Assembly: GCA_013396755.1 (NCBI GenBank) | Contig: VWZF01005530.1 | Coordinates: forward strand, 203,001 to 267,000 | Length of the DNA: 64,000 bases | Direction of reading: 5' to 3' | Source of the DNA: Sclerurus mexicanus | Lineage: Eukaryota > Chordata > Aves > Passeriformes > Furnariidae | Part shown: one piece after another, positions 34,121 to 47,150 of the stretch | Layout: the number at the start of each line of letters is the position of its first letter | Position numbering within the stretch: the stretch's first letter is position 1 | Made by a program: the position numbers and the translations under genes | Notes under the pieces: generated by a model | What the model saw: the letters and a program-made list of their open reading frames with translations, nothing else | What the model was told of the DNA's origin: nothing | Database searches by the model: none

Positions 34121-37100
34121 TTTTTTTTTGTGTGCTCAAAACCTGCTTTATGTACCAGGAGACCGTTCTGAGGTGCAGTGCTCTCTTCCCTCTTAACTAG
34201 GATACACAGTGTATGTTTAACTTAATTTAACTGGCTCACTGAGTAAGTGCTCTGTTTAATTTAATATTGCTCCATTCCTTTTAGGGAATAGAGGTACCTC
34301 AAAGCACGGTCAAGTGCTCTGTCCTGCACCAGTCATTCCAAGGTGGATTTCACCATTTGGTAACACTGAGGGATGCTCAGCTCTCCTTGCTAGGGGCAGT
34401 TCCATTGGCCACAGACACTCATCCAATGCTCCTTTTCACCTGTCATGTCACTTTGTCCAAACAGTAATTCCTTCCTTTGGTTCAGGCTGTTCTTTTCTTC
34501 TTGGGAAGAAATCAATGGGGATTCAAGGCAGAAAATAAATCTTTCTCTTGTTTTTTCTGCTATAGTGATGCTTTAGAACCAGGCCAAATTGTACAGCAGA
34601 AAACAAAACACAACAAGAAAGAAGATAACAGCAAAATAGTTCACTGCCAAACAAGCTTGTTTTGGGTCTGCCACAGAGAAGGGTCATCCATCAGACACCT
34701 CAAAAGCCTTAAGTCCTACTTTATGAAACTGGCAGGGAGCTGGAAGGGAAGAAATAAGGTCATGGAAAAGATACCTAAGAAATTGTCCTTTTCCAGCCAC
34801 TGGCCCTTCATGAAGGTGGATGGCATTCTCTTTGTGATATATTCATCCACCCAGGAGGACAGATAATGGGACCCCTCAGCACTGGAGAGAGAGTAATTGG
34901 CAGAAGGGTGTCACTTTTCTGTCTTGAGATTTCAATTTTGGCTCAGTCCAAAACTTCCCCAAGAAAACCCTTCAAAAAACCCCCCCAACTTTCTGAAAAA
35001 GGTAACACAGGTAAAATGATACATTTTTAATCACGTAAGACCCATTGTTCCGTCCAAAACTCAATCACAGCCCTTTCCTTTTTTCCAAAGGAGATCTCAG
35101 TGTCCTCTCAAAACTCTGTCCAACTGAAAGGTCTGTTGCCTTCAAACACGTGGTGAAACCACTCTAAAGAACAGAGACACTGCACCTGAAAGAGCCAAAC
35201 TCTTTGACCTGAATGTATATTATGTTATGTATACAGAGAGCCTTCTCTCTGCATATATGTGATTCTGTAAATGGGCTTAGGTATGATACTACTTAGGAGG
35301 AAATTGTGTGGATGTGACATTGAAAGAGAGAACAAGATGAAGACAATCAGCCTCTTCAAAATGAGTTTCAGTCTAGGGTCTATGAATGAATATCAATAAT
35401 CCTTTCATTATGACTTGGATCTCAGGGCTCCACTGAATTATCCCAGCACAGGCAGACAACTGTCTCTGCCTTAAAGATCTTGCAATCTAGAAAGTATGCT
35501 GCTGGTCAAGCCTAGAGAGCACAAATGTGAATTTGGGGTGACCACGGGAATCCTGAATAAAAGCAAGGCTCTTACATGAAATATAAATTTGTTCTGTGAG
35601 CTGTAGACTGTGAAGGGAATGAAATTTAACCTTCACATAAGCCACAGACATTTGGAGAGCTGCTGCTATTAAGCGCAAATCTACAGTTTGCTAAGCAAAG
35701 TCCATATGTCATACCTTCAAAAAGAGAAAGTGAGGTATGGAGGAAACCAAAACAGCAATTAGATGGGAATACTAGATTTTTTGAGAGGTAAATAAACTCC
35801 TGTGTATGAGATGTGGTTGAGGAGGAGCGCCAAAACCTTGTCCTGTGTTTGGTGAAGTGTTCTGTAAGTGCAACAGAAAATGTTGTTTTTCCAGAGATAT
35901 GTAGAACAGCTTAAAATCAACAGTGCCCACATTTTGAGGAACAGAAAGGCACCAACACAGATCCCCTTGTACGCAAAATAACTGCCTAGCAAAGTGTTTA
36001 AAACCTGCAAATATGGTCCAGCATTAATAGAGCAGATGTAGGCTTTAAAATCGATCCTAGAGAATGCTACACTGGTAGTTTAACTCAAACATGCAATGAT
36101 AGCAAGGGACTCTGCATAAAAGTAAAACTTGTTTTATACTATTGGCATAAAAACCAATTCAAGGGCAAATAATAATTATGATCTATTTTAACCAATCTAT
36201 CTTGTCAGTCTTCCAATAAGACAGGATGGTAAATTATCTAGTGGCCAGATCCAGTTACCACTGAAATTAGCAGTAAAGATGCCATTTATCTCTGAGACTG
36301 GCAATATTAAGCCCAAATTCTGGTATTAAAACCTAGTCTAGACAGGTAACTGCTTGCAAGACATCAAGGAGATCCCTCAAAAGGATGTTTAAATCCCCAG
36401 AAGCTTGTACAGAGCACTCTGACTTCAGATTGAAGAAGAATTAATTCCTTAAGACAATATAGCAAGGAAAACACTGCAAGGCTTTTGCACATAGTGTGAG
36501 AACTGGATCTAATCACGCATAACATTTAGGTGCTATCATGAAGCAGTCTGCAGATTGTGGAATTTCTATATATGCAACTGGAGAGACATCACAGCATTAG
36601 TGGACATTCATCTACGATTTAAATAAACCACAGAACAGGAGAAATGTTCAGGAAAACTAGTTGACAGCTAAATGTTCAAAACAAAAGTATTCTCTAATAT
36701 TCAGGATGAGCATTCCTGCAAACATGGTTAAATGAGTCATACTTTTAATCAATTATTTTTAATGGAATTATATTAGGAAGGTGAGGGTCTTTGGTGATAT
36801 TTGTTCTGGCCTTCAGAATTTGGTCCATGCAAAAGTCAGGTTTGTTCAGCCAATATCTAGGGCCTCTCAACCCTCCTGTGGGCACGAGGGATATTCAAAA
36901 GCCATGCTGGACATCACCTTCGTGTAGGCTGGGAGCTCTGTGCTTGCTCTGTGCACAACTCAGTGCAACATCCTTCCCACCATAAAAACATCACAAAAGG
37001 GAATGAAAATTTTTGGAGAGCACAAGAAACCAGCTCCACTAGTTATTAACAAAGTTCACAGATGGCTTCCAAACTGAGCTTTCAAAGATTTTGAGTACAA

Positions 37101-38580
37101 GTTTTGACCCAATAGCAAAGGGATACAGTGCTCTCTCGTGAGATGCCATGAGATTTCTGGGAATGTCAAAATCACTTAGCAAAACTCAGATGGCCTGCCA
37201 AATTGTGCACAGTATTTCAGAATTTAAAGATGTAAATGGATGAGCAAGGCACCTAATGGAATTTGCGGAGCACCTTCTGTCTTCAGGCACTTTGCTGCAA
37301 AACAGGCTGTGAGTCCCTAAAGCAAGTTCTGGAAAATGACTAATTTTATAAGGAAGATAAATCCAATCAGCTATTTGAGTGTCTAATGACCCTCATACCC
37401 AACCAGTTTAGAAATATTATTGTATAATTACGCCCAACAGCACAGAAAAGAGAGACATCTCTGATGGGTGAGATACCACACACAGATCTACATAAAAGCT
37501 GTCAGCTGCATTTGCAGAACAGAGAGCAGTCCAGTTGGAGAATAGAAGAAATTGGACATGAACTGTGCCAGGGTGAAGAGAAGGTGTCAACCTATGCATT
37601 TATCTCCACTTTCACCAATACACATAATGGAGGCATGAGTAAAGCTCCAGCATTAATCTGAGACTCCAGTGGGAGAAAATGCTTTCCATTTCAAGGATAA
37701 CACCCTCCAACTTTCTTGTCTTTGATGCTAGACTATGATTCTGAAGTTGCCAAAACATCCTTTCTCAGTCAACATGTGAACAGATGAGCTGCCATGGAGG
37801 ATACAGGGGGAGCAGAGGACCTGGACACTTAGAAAAGAAAAGGCTGAGCATAATATTCATAAAGTACATGGGGTTTATGTCAGTTTCATTTTCATATTGA
37901 AGTAGGAGGTCAGTGGCATTGCCTAAAAATGACCAAAACAAGAGCAGAAGTGATGTGTCCTGCATGGATTTAAAAGCTGGAAGAAGAGTAGTGTGATATC
38001 CAGCAAGGCCAGCTCACCTGAGAACTTCTCATATTTCTCAGGAAGGCTTTGTAGCCCACGCTGAACTCGGTGCTGTATTGCTCAGAGGAATCATGGTGCT
38101 TGGGTGATCTAATTCAGAGATACCTTGTATGTGCTAGTGAGAGCTAGAAGCACAGCATTGAAGAAGAACTGAAATTAAGATTTTGGTTGACTATGAGATC
38201 TTTAAGCCCATAACCCACATACCTATCTGGATACAGCAAAAGAATGGCCAGAATGGCCCCAAACAGCATTTAGGTACTAAAAGTTACAAAGGAAAGTGCA
38301 TGTTCCTATTGTTGTGCTGATACAGGAGTGATTTTGCAGATGAAAAGGGTGCAGCACTACACAAAGGCTCAAGGGTTGTTCTGAAGCATTTAAAAATGCT
38401 GGACAGATTCAGAGCCGAACAGTAAGAGAAATGAAAATCCTTCTGTCCTCTGCTAAACAGAACGCAAGATTATTGGTGGTGCTGAATAATTTCATGTCTC
38501 CTACAGCAGGCAGGAAACCATACAACAGGACTGGCAGGTGATCTCTGCTGTAAGCTAGCATCAAGTTGTTTTGTTTTGGT

Positions 38581-38622
38581 TTTTTGTTTGTTTGTTTGTT
38601 TTTGGTTTTTGGTGGGTTTTTT
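38581..38622. repeat. (TTTG)n / T-rich low-complexity tract
   Basis: The plus strand has several TTTG units followed by TTTTTGG runs. On the minus strand this is an A-rich CAAA repeat. Confidence 0.8.
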
Positions 38623-38983
38623 TTAGGAGACAGACTGCAGGGAATCTGGGAATTATGAAAGGATAAGGATTTTACCCTGTCTCTGGAAAAGTGGCTCATG
38701 ATCTTGAAGGACACCAGGAAGGGTCATGATCCCATGGGGTTGCTGACTAAACAAAGGAGTGATCCATTTCCCTGTTAACACACAGTCATGGTTGCAGGGT
38801 AGCATTAGCTCTGTGGCCATTGGCCACTCTGTTTTTTGAGAGGAGGTCCAAATACCCATGGTGAGGGGCTCAGCTGGGAGCTCAGGGTTCATCTCTGCAC
38901 AGCCTGGCCTAGTGCTCTAGTGCTGGTGTAGTAGGCAGTATTCGCAGAGTAAGAACCCTGCAGCCTTAAGGAATCACTTACAT

Positions 38984-39420
38984 ATCAATTACTACAAGGC
39001 AGCAGGGTATTATTTATACAATAAGTACTATACAAAGCAGCAGAGTAATATTTAGAGGGCAAATACTATGGAGAGGAAAGCTGCAATTTCTTCTGCAGCA
39101 GCAGGATCTTCTGTGCACTCCGAAGTGCCAGGCAGGATGAGGGTGACACTTACATGCCAACTATTGTATGAAGACAGGGTATTATTTAAACCCCAGATAC
39201 AATGGTAGAGAAGGAGTATTATTTACTTACCAGTCCAAATCCAATAGCAGCAGTGGCAGTAACTGCACAGTATAATTTACAACAGAGGAAAAGACATCAT
39301 TTGCAGACTAGTTATTACAGAATGGGAGGGTATTTGTTGTGGTACAATACTGGAGCATTACTTTGAAGCTGAGTGCTATAGAGGTACAGCATTATTTATA
39401 CATCAAACACCACAGAAACC
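38984..39420. repeat. Degenerate tandem array, period about 36-38 bp
   Basis: A core resembling TACTA-TA-AG--GCAG-GTATTATTTATAC recurs with many substitutions: clear copies start near 38984, 39021, 39157, 39193, 39306 and 39369, and weaker ones fill parts of the gaps. The unit is AT-rich and carries TATTATTTA repeatedly. It looks like an old minisatellite interrupted by unrelated sequence (about 39080-39150). No function can be read from it. Confidence 0.6.
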
Positions 39421-41739
39421 ATTTTTTGGGGGTAAGTAATAGTGACAGTTAATCATTTATATGAAAGCCATCCTGTAATTTCCAATGTGTAACCTACATG
39501 ATTATTTCAACCTTGAAACTGTGGTACAGATGATGTAATGTTAATTACACTGAGATCTATAGCTGCTCTACCACAGGACTGCTAAGCTGGAGTAATCTTC
39601 TGAAGTCAGTAATTCGTGCCAGCAAAACTACTGGATCTGCCCCTGCCCTGTGCAAAGCCTGCAGCGCCTGGGGATTTCCGGGGTGTTTATCCCTGAACCT
39701 GTGCAGGATCCCAACAGGAGCAGCAGGTTTTGCCACAGATTACAGATTTTTCAATCACCAGTGCAGCAGCTGCTCTGCCGACAGAGGTGTGAATGATGGA
39801 TGGGAGCTCCAGCTGGAAGGGACTAGCAACATTTTCCTCTGTTTATCTGCTTCTGGCCTTTGCCTTTTCTTCACACACCTTTCTCATCCAGTCTGTGATC
39901 TAACCTTAGGCAGAAGATGTTTCTTGGTTATTTCCTGTTGGTTTCCCCTACGGACATTTTTTTTCCTGTCAAATTATTCCTATTTAATTGTCTTATCTAT
40001 TAAGTCAAATCTGTATGTCCTGCAGCCATCACAGATGATTTCTTTTGTCTTTCAGTGTCTGTCTACACTATTAAATAAATAAATAATAAAGTGTCCAAGT
40101 CCTCTGCCCAGTGCTAACCAAGGGCACTGAAGAAGCCAAAGATACATGGAAATTGCCAGACCAGATGAAACCAATGGTGTGTTCAGCCCAGTATCCTGTC
40201 TTGGACAAGACCTATATTACCAGCTTCAGAGCAAAGTTCTCATCATTGAAAAATAGGGAATAAATTGCTGAGGAGGAAGTTTCTTTTTAACACAAGGCAT
40301 TTAGTGGTTACCTTCCGCCTTGAAGCATGAGTATTTACATTCCATATTCTCCCGCTAATGCACGCTAGGTTTATTTGGCATGGCTTAATAGACAATTTTA
40401 CTCCTCTCAGGCCTAACTCCTGAGCAGTACCCTGCCAGAAGAAATTTCCTGTCCTGATCGCTTCATCCCCATAATATGACATATTTGCTCTAGAAGATGC
40501 CCTTTTGTCTCATGTTGCCTCTGTCGAAGTGAGTCCCTTTCATCCAGAATCTGCTGTACCCATTGCTGGGCACAGAGGAAGGCTGGGTTCAGTTCCTCCA
40601 CACCAAGGTGTGTCAGAAGATCCCTGGCTCCCAGGTAGTACCCCGATAACATGGTAGCAACCAGGACTATCCTTGTGTTCAAGATTCTTGTGGTGCCTCA
40701 CTAATGTCATAGCAAGTATATCTGCCAGGTTTAAATGCCCAGACCTGCCTCTCCTGGGATATCCCATTACCCAAGTTCTTCACAGAAATCACTGGTCCAT
40801 TCCATCACTAGCCTTCACACAATCAGGACACAGAGACAACCTGGGAGGAACTGAGCAATGAGGTAGGATTACTCACCTCAGTTAATTTTGGGTGTTGCCC
40901 AACATTCCCCCTACTTCACCTGACCCAGGGGTCCTCTGGCTTGCAGTGGGGTTTATAGGAGAGCCATAAGTTGCCATGCCTTAGCTGACATAAAGAGCAA
41001 CTACAAAGGTGTGAACTCAAAGGATTATACTTGTCAGAGGTCTCCCATTCTCCTGCTTTCATCTCTTGGTCCCTTCTCTCAGCAGAGCCCTTTCTGTGGC
41101 CTCCACTCTGTTCTCCTTTCCAACTTCCCAGCACAGCAAGGTTTCCCCCTCAGCCAGCCTCAGGGACAGCCAGAGGCACGGAAACCTGCAGGCAAAGCCA
41201 GCTCCCAGGCTACTTCCATGCAGCTTATACAGCAGGAATGGGGTCCTGGTGGCTTCTGGACCTCACTACATGACCAACAACACCTCCCTCATCCTCACTT
41301 GGTCACAGCAACAGCGACATGGCTGCAGCTGCCTCTGTCAACAGGCTGAAGTCAGAGGGAGCACAAGATCACTAAAGCAAATCCCACAGTAGTTGGGCTT
41401 GTAAAGCAGGGGAAGGAAAATACAGCAAGGCAGTCTATGGGGCTGTTACTGAATACCTCAAAAGTTAAAGCACATAGAGAGCCTTGGGGTGCCCAAGTCA
41501 AATGATTCTGGTATTTCTCATCCTTCCTCTACCCTTCTGCTCCCTGATCTGTACAGCGCAATGACCAAGAAGGGGGAATATCATAGAAGGAAGACATGGA
41601 AGTTTTTCTACAAAAAGAAAGTCCGATGAAAAGTACATGGAGGAAAAAAATCTCAGTGCGAAGCATCTCAAAAAAGGCAGCGCGACAAAACCCCCTGCCT
41701 ATTCATCAGGCCAACAAAAAGCTTCTTTAGATTTATACT

Positions 41740-42520
41740 GTGAGCCCATTGAGAGGGAGGGGAGGGAGGCAGTGCTCACACACCGCCCTTGTGCACACAG
41801 CAGAGCCCGCAGTCCTGCCCCGCACACACAGGCTGGGCTGTTCTGCCCGCTCACAAGGAAGCTCTGAGTTTTTAAAAGTAAACTGTAAGGTTTCCGTTGT
41901 TGCACTGGGCTCAAGTATTTTTTTTTTTTTTTTAATATATAACAGCTCTCTCTCTTTGCTGTCCCTCTCCCTCCTTCACTCTTTAAACAGCCCCGGCTGC
42001 TCTGGGCTGCTCGGCAGCCATCGTGCGCTGGCTCCCTATGTGGTCCAGACCCGCTATGAACACGGCTTTTGTTGCTGCTGCTGGGAAGCTGCCTGAGAGC
42101 GGCACACACAGCCTGGCTTGTTCCACACGTGGAGGCTGCAGAGGGTTTGGGGAGGCGGGGGGGGGAAAGAAGAGGAGGAGGAGGAGGACAGCTTGGGTTA
42201 GGTTGTCTTGTGGTAGAGCAGCCATCCCACCACTGGCAAGGGAAAGGAGGAAGCAAGGAGACGGAGGCGGGTGGTGGTGGAAAAGATGTCTCAGGCAGCT
42301 AAGAAAGGTCCTGTTGATTTTTAAAATGGGACCAGTTGGCCCTCCACCAGCCCACGTTTGCGCTGGGTGTAAGTCAGCATGGGAAGGCATGAAGTCACTC
42401 AGTCCATGCAACTCATGTTTGCAGAGGATCTGCCCCGGAGAGGGAAGAGAAAAGACCAACAGTGGAATGGATTTTGAAGTTCCAGGGTTCCTAACCATTA
42501 TGTGCTTACCTGGGTGATAC
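41740..42520 (-). promoter_or_regulatory. ACAN: Candidate ACAN promoter / untranslated exon 1 region
   Basis: The most GC- and CpG-rich non-coding stretch upstream of ACAN in the window. It contains Sp1-type GC boxes (GGCGGG at about 42155 and 42268 on the plus strand, hence CCCGCC on the transcribed strand), a long purine tract (about 42150-42190), and several ORFs open only because of composition. Aggrecan promoters are described as GC-rich and lacking a strong TATA box, with an untranslated first exon. I cannot place the start site. A consensus minus-strand donor, CCCAG|GTAAGC, ends at 42511, which would put an exon just to its right, whereas the GC-rich core lies to its left, so the internal geometry is unresolved. 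Confidence 0.4.
41918..41936. repeat. Poly-T tract (poly-A on minus strand)
   Basis: An uninterrupted run of T residues followed by AATATATAA on the plus strand. It lies inside the GC-rich candidate promoter region and sharply breaks its composition. Confidence 0.85.
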
Positions 42521-45500
42521 TGGAGTATTGAACAACAATCTGTTTGGGGTTTTTTTCCCATTTACGGATTCATTCATTTCTGTCTTTTAAGTGATTCCAT
42601 CCATCTTCTTCTCCTCTAAACCCCTTAATGTTCTTCACTACTTGTATAGTATTTTACTGTGATGAGCTGCTGTTTGCTCTGACAGAGCTAAGTCTGCTGA
42701 ATTTTGTTTAATATCTACTTTTCCTCAGTAAGTTTTTCCCTCCATCTCTTTCACACCCTCGATTTCCTATCACGTTCTCTCTCTTTGCTCATCCATCCTC
42801 CAACCCTCGTGTTGCTGTCAGACCCTGCTACTGTACACAGAGGTGATTATAGGAAACACTAAACAGCATTTCAAGTGGAACAGATGGAGCTTCCCCTCAA
42901 AGACTGCTCAGGCTGCAGAAAGAGCTCAGCCTCTGCCTTGTCCAGTGCTGGTGCGAGGTGATGCTTCCCCTTTCTGCCCTCTGACAGCAACCTGAAACAT
43001 CTCAGAAAGGGGCTTCATCTCCCCTTTGACCTGTCAGGCAGATACAGTCTCTTGAAGCCAGCAGGAAAATATAACGTCAAACAACCAAAGCAAAGAGAGA
43101 AATAGCTCAGCTTCCAAAAGTGCCTTTGTAGAATCCAAAAGCCCACCAAACTCGGTCCCCAAACCACCAGCCCCTCTGCCCAGCCAACATCCATTACCGG
43201 GAACTTACAGATGAAAACCAAAGCAGTGAGGAATGCTAAGAAATTCCTCTCTCACAGCTATTTCACTGCGGGATGCTTCCCCCTTTCCACATCTGGCAAA
43301 GCTATTTTAGAAAGCAAGGAGAACTTTTCAAACTGACACTTTTTGGCTAAACCACTCAAAAGGGAAAGGTTAAAATGTATGCTTTCTGCTGTGTGCAGAG
43401 GGCTACTGAGCACAAAGTTTAAATGAAAAATTTTTAAAAGAAGTGAATTAATGAAAATAAGAAATTTCTGATAGAGATTCTGAAAATGAAATCTTTTTTG
43501 CTCTGTCCATTTCTGGAGAAGAGCTCAGCTCCCTGAAAATTATTTCTAAAATTATATTTTTCCTTCTCATGGGTTCAGAAAGCAGACAGGTATTGAGGAA
43601 TGCCCGGAGCAGCTCACTGGAAATAACCAAGGAGACTCTGCCAGCCACTGATCCCTGACATCCTCATGCAAGGGGAGCACTGCAAAATCCTCCAGCGTCC
43701 TGGCTCTTTTAATTTTCTTCCCAAACTTGTCAGCCCTTTCAGAGTTTAACACCCCTCCAGCTCAGGGGTCACCCTTTGCCTGCTCTGTGGCAGAGCAATG
43801 ACACCAATCAAAGCCATTACCACTAGAAAACCCAGTGCTGGTTAGGACAGTCTCAACAAATCAGTGTGACAGCAGCTCCCATCCCCAGAGCTCAGGAGCA
43901 GGATCAGACACATCACCCAAGCTCCAGTGGCAGCTGAAATCTGTCACAAAGAAACACCAGTGGGCTGGAGGGTCTGTTTGGGAGGGAGAACGGGGATAAC
44001 CTGTCTCTATTCTCCCGACTTGTGGTGTTGGCTATGGGACCACTTAAGCCATTCTTGCCTTTCCTCCCTTCCCCAATCCAACCAGCAAACTTGGCATACA
44101 GCTGTTGCCTCTGGCTATAGTTTGCTCCCTGTATTGGGTGGGATGCTGGGGAGGACCATCACACTGAGGCGCACTCCAGACACAGGCTCCCCTCTCACAG
44201 CAGCGCTGCTTGCAGGAGGAAAACTGTGGAGAAGCTCGGGCTTTACAACTTTTCTCACATTTCTCTGCTCATTGCTCACCAGGGAAACGACCAATCCGCT
44301 GTCTGAGAGCCTGCTTCTCTAGAGCACTTAGGAAAGTTAAGGAAAAGACACCAAAGAGAGCACAGAAAGAAGAAAGCATGATACGTTACCTTTAACAGTT
44401 CAGTGCAGTGCTTCCAAAATCTAAGTCCCATACACCTGGCAGAGAAATAAGGTCTTTTTCGGTGTTCAAGAAGGAAAGAACTTGCCACTTCTTGCTGTTA
44501 TTCTGTCTTCTTCACAATCTCCAGATGAGTTTTTCTGCCTTTTTTTTTTTTTTTTCCTTCTCCGGTTCCCCAGAAGAAATCAAAATTCCCTGTGTGGTAT
44601 TTCAGGTCCTTTCAGGCAGTGGCAGCAGCAGCAGGCTTGAAGAGTAAGTACTGTGTGTGAATGGCAAAAAAGAGAGAGAGGGTTTCAGACCACATTAGCT
44701 GCCACTGGCTGCAAAAGAGACCATCAAACTCCTGTCAGCCTCCTTAGATACCTCTTGAAGAGCTGGCAAACTAAGTGTATTGGATCCTCCTCTGGATTTT
44801 AGAGTAAAGGTAGGCAGGCATCCAGGGGGCAGGGGGAAATAGGAGGGCTCATGGACAGAAAAGGAAGCCCAGCCTCTTGGAAAGAAGGAAAAAAAACCAA
44901 ACCAAACACCCAACCCAGAAAATAAAAGAAAGGGGGAAAAAAAAGCATTACCAAAAAAATACTGTAAATGGAGAAAGCTGAATGGGGAGTGGGGGATTAA
45001 ATTTAGCCCTCTGGTTTGGAAGCAAACTGACTGGGGCACCACAAGTGGTTGAAAGAGAAGAAATAGTTTGTGTAATAAAAAGAGAACGTGGTTTTTGCAA
45101 ACTAAAATAAGATGAAGCTAATTAAGGAACCTGAGCAAAGTATTTGTGTCTGCAATGCAGTCAATATCATTGCAGTCTGAGCAGAAATGAACAGATCTAC
45201 TGGGAAGCCCAAAGACAGCAGCAAACAGGACAGTTTAGGGAACTCCTGCATGGCCCCACTAGCTGCTGAGGTAGGGAGACAGGCGGTGGAGGGAAGGGAT
45301 TCTCAGCATTAGAAAAAGGGAAGCACCTGGAGCATCAGTAACTGCTAAGTGATACAAAGGCAGAGAAAGGAAGCATTTGGTAGTGAATTTGCCTAACGGC
45401 AGTTTGTGGTGAACTGGGGAGAAATGTATGCACCTAGTAATGATGGACCATGAAGCAACCACATTAAAACTCTGAGAAGGATCCCATAGCTGAATCCTTG

Positions 45501-46452
45501 GTGCTGAAGGGATTGTAATGTGTTTTAATTTTTTGTAATTATTTTTTTTTTCCTGTTGGGGATGCTGGTATCTTTGAGAGTGATAAAAAGCTGTGCTCAG
45601 GGAGGAGGGAACAGGTCTTGCTGCAGGTCTACACCTTGACTTGTGAAGGGGCCAGATGACAGCTGGGAGCAGGTGAGAAGCTGCTGAGATGTTCACAATA
45701 GAGAAAAATTCTTTTGTTTGAAAAATGTCTTGTACCTCAGCAGTGAAAACTGAGCATGGACAGAGATACTGGGTTTGATGTTCCTCAGGCTTGTATGAAG
45801 AATCATGCTGGTGGTGTTATCTTCTAATGTGAAAGAGAGCACTACCAGCCTAAAGTAAAGTCTGAAATTGAGCACAGGGAGGTCCTCCTGTGCCCTCCTT
45901 GCACCCAAACCACATGGCTGCCCCCAGCATCTCTCTTTCAATTTATTTTTTAGTTTGATCTTTAATGTCTCCACTTCCCTCTCTTTTCCTAACACCCTCC
46001 TTTGCTTTCTGGCTTATGATATAATAGTTTCTCTTCCTGAATTATTTTGATCCCATGCCTCACTTCAAAGCTTGTTTCCTTGACTATCTCACTTTTTAAC
46101 CTGAGGCTTATAACCCCCAGCCATGCATCTATCCCCCTGACAGGTAATGCTCTCTTCCCACAAGTATCTGATTCCATCTTAGAGATTCAATACCAAATTT
46201 TGGTTGTGAATGTCCCCCTTGGACTACCACCCACCACTTTTGTGTGTGTGTGTGTATTTCGTTTTGTTTTGTGGAGTTTTTTGTTTGCTTTGGTTTCTTT
46301 GTTGGTTTTTCAGCAAAGCAGCAATACATATTATCTTCAAAACTCACCAGGTGTCCATATGCTAAAAGTCAAAAGGGCAGTGCGAGAAAGTTTCACACCC
46401 ATTGGAAAGAACTGTGCCTTTTCAGCACCATCTGAAACTCTGGGACTTTATT
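42521..46452. other. Non-coding stretch upstream of candidate ACAN promoter
   Basis: No supported gene. It contains a poly-T/pyrimidine run near 44528-44556, an A-rich segment around 44888-44955, and a short TG microsatellite at 46241-46255. ORFs of up to about 145 codons here have no recognisable domain, start context or splice partner. Confidence 0.7.
46241..46255. repeat. (TG)7 microsatellite
   Basis: A TGTGTGTGTGTGTGT run on the plus strand, followed by T/G-rich low-complexity sequence to about 46310. Confidence 0.85.
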
Positions 46453-46453
46453 T

Positions 46454-47150
46454 CATCATAGAATGGTTTGGGTTGAAAGGGACCTTAAAGGTCATCTAGT
46501 TCCAACACCCCTGCCATGGGCACGGACACGTCCCAGTAGACCAGGTTGCTCAAAGACCCGTCCAACCTGCCCTTGAACACTCCCAGGGATGGGGCAACCA
46601 CAACTTCTCTCTGCAGCTTGTTCCAGTGCCTCACCAGCCTCACAGTGAAGAGTTTCTTTCTCATATCTAATCTAAATCTACCTTCCTTCAGTTTAAAGCC
46701 ATTCCCCCTTGTTCTATCACTTCAGGATCTTGTCAAAAGTCCATCTCCAGCTGTCTTGGAGCCCCTTTAGGTACTGGAAGGTTCTCTACGGTCTCCCTGG
46801 AGCCTTCTCCAGGTTGAACAACCCCAGTGTTCTCAGCGTATCTCCACAGCAGAAGTGTTGCAGCCCTCTTATCATCTTCTTGGCCTCCTCTGGACTTGCT
46901 CCAACAGATGCATGTTCTTTTTATGCCAGGGGCCATGGAGTTGGATGCAGCACTGCAGGTGGGGTCTCACCAGAGCAGAGTAGAGGGGCAGAATCTCCTC
47001 CCTTGATGTGGTGGTCAAGCTGCTTTTGATGCAGCCCAGGACACAGTTGGCTTTCTGGGCTGCAAATTCACATCACTGGGTCTTACTGAGATTGTTATCC
47101 ACCAACACCTCCAAGTCCTGCTCCTCAGGTAGAGGAGTGCTCCCAGTCTG
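46454..47150 (-). mobile_element. CR1 LINE fragment, 3' portion (about 700 bp)
   Basis: The longest and best preserved CR1 copy here. Read on the plus strand, it starts with the reversed tail TCATAGAATGGTTTGGGTTG. It then runs through motifs typical of the reversed CR1 3' part: TCCAACCTGCCCTTGAACAC, CTTGTTCCAGTGCCTCACCA, TTCTCCAGGTTGAACAACCC and CAGGTGGGGTCTCACCAGAG, fading after about 47150. It is 5'-truncated and not autonomous. Confidence 0.93.

Larger units (their letters stand above)
22597..41739 (-). other. ACAN: Probable ACAN intron 1 (right end inferred)
   Basis: About 19 kb without any coding segment I can support, lying 5' of the start-codon exon. Aggrecan genes have an untranslated first exon and a very long first intron, which fits. 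It contains two CR1 fragments (31297-31340, 33681-34120), simple repeats, a 35-bp tandem duplication (25403-25472) and a degenerate tandem array (about 38984-39420). All ORFs here are short, overlapping on several strands, and match no domain I know. The right boundary depends on where exon 1 really is. Confidence 0.6.

Noticed and set aside
41732..41738. TATAAAT on the minus strand as a TATA box for ACAN
   Set aside because: A single AT-rich match downstream of the GC island with no clear initiator or following donor. Known aggrecan promoters are described as lacking a strong TATA box.
41699..42561. Overlapping ORFs of 164-192 codons on both strands in the GC-rich island
   Set aside because: They are open on several frames at once because stop codons are rare in GC-rich sequence. 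Their translations are low-complexity and resemble nothing known.
45259..45696. A 145-codon minus-strand ORF between the candidate promoter and the CR1 copy
   Set aside because: No domain or conserved motif, and it overlaps T-rich low-complexity DNA.
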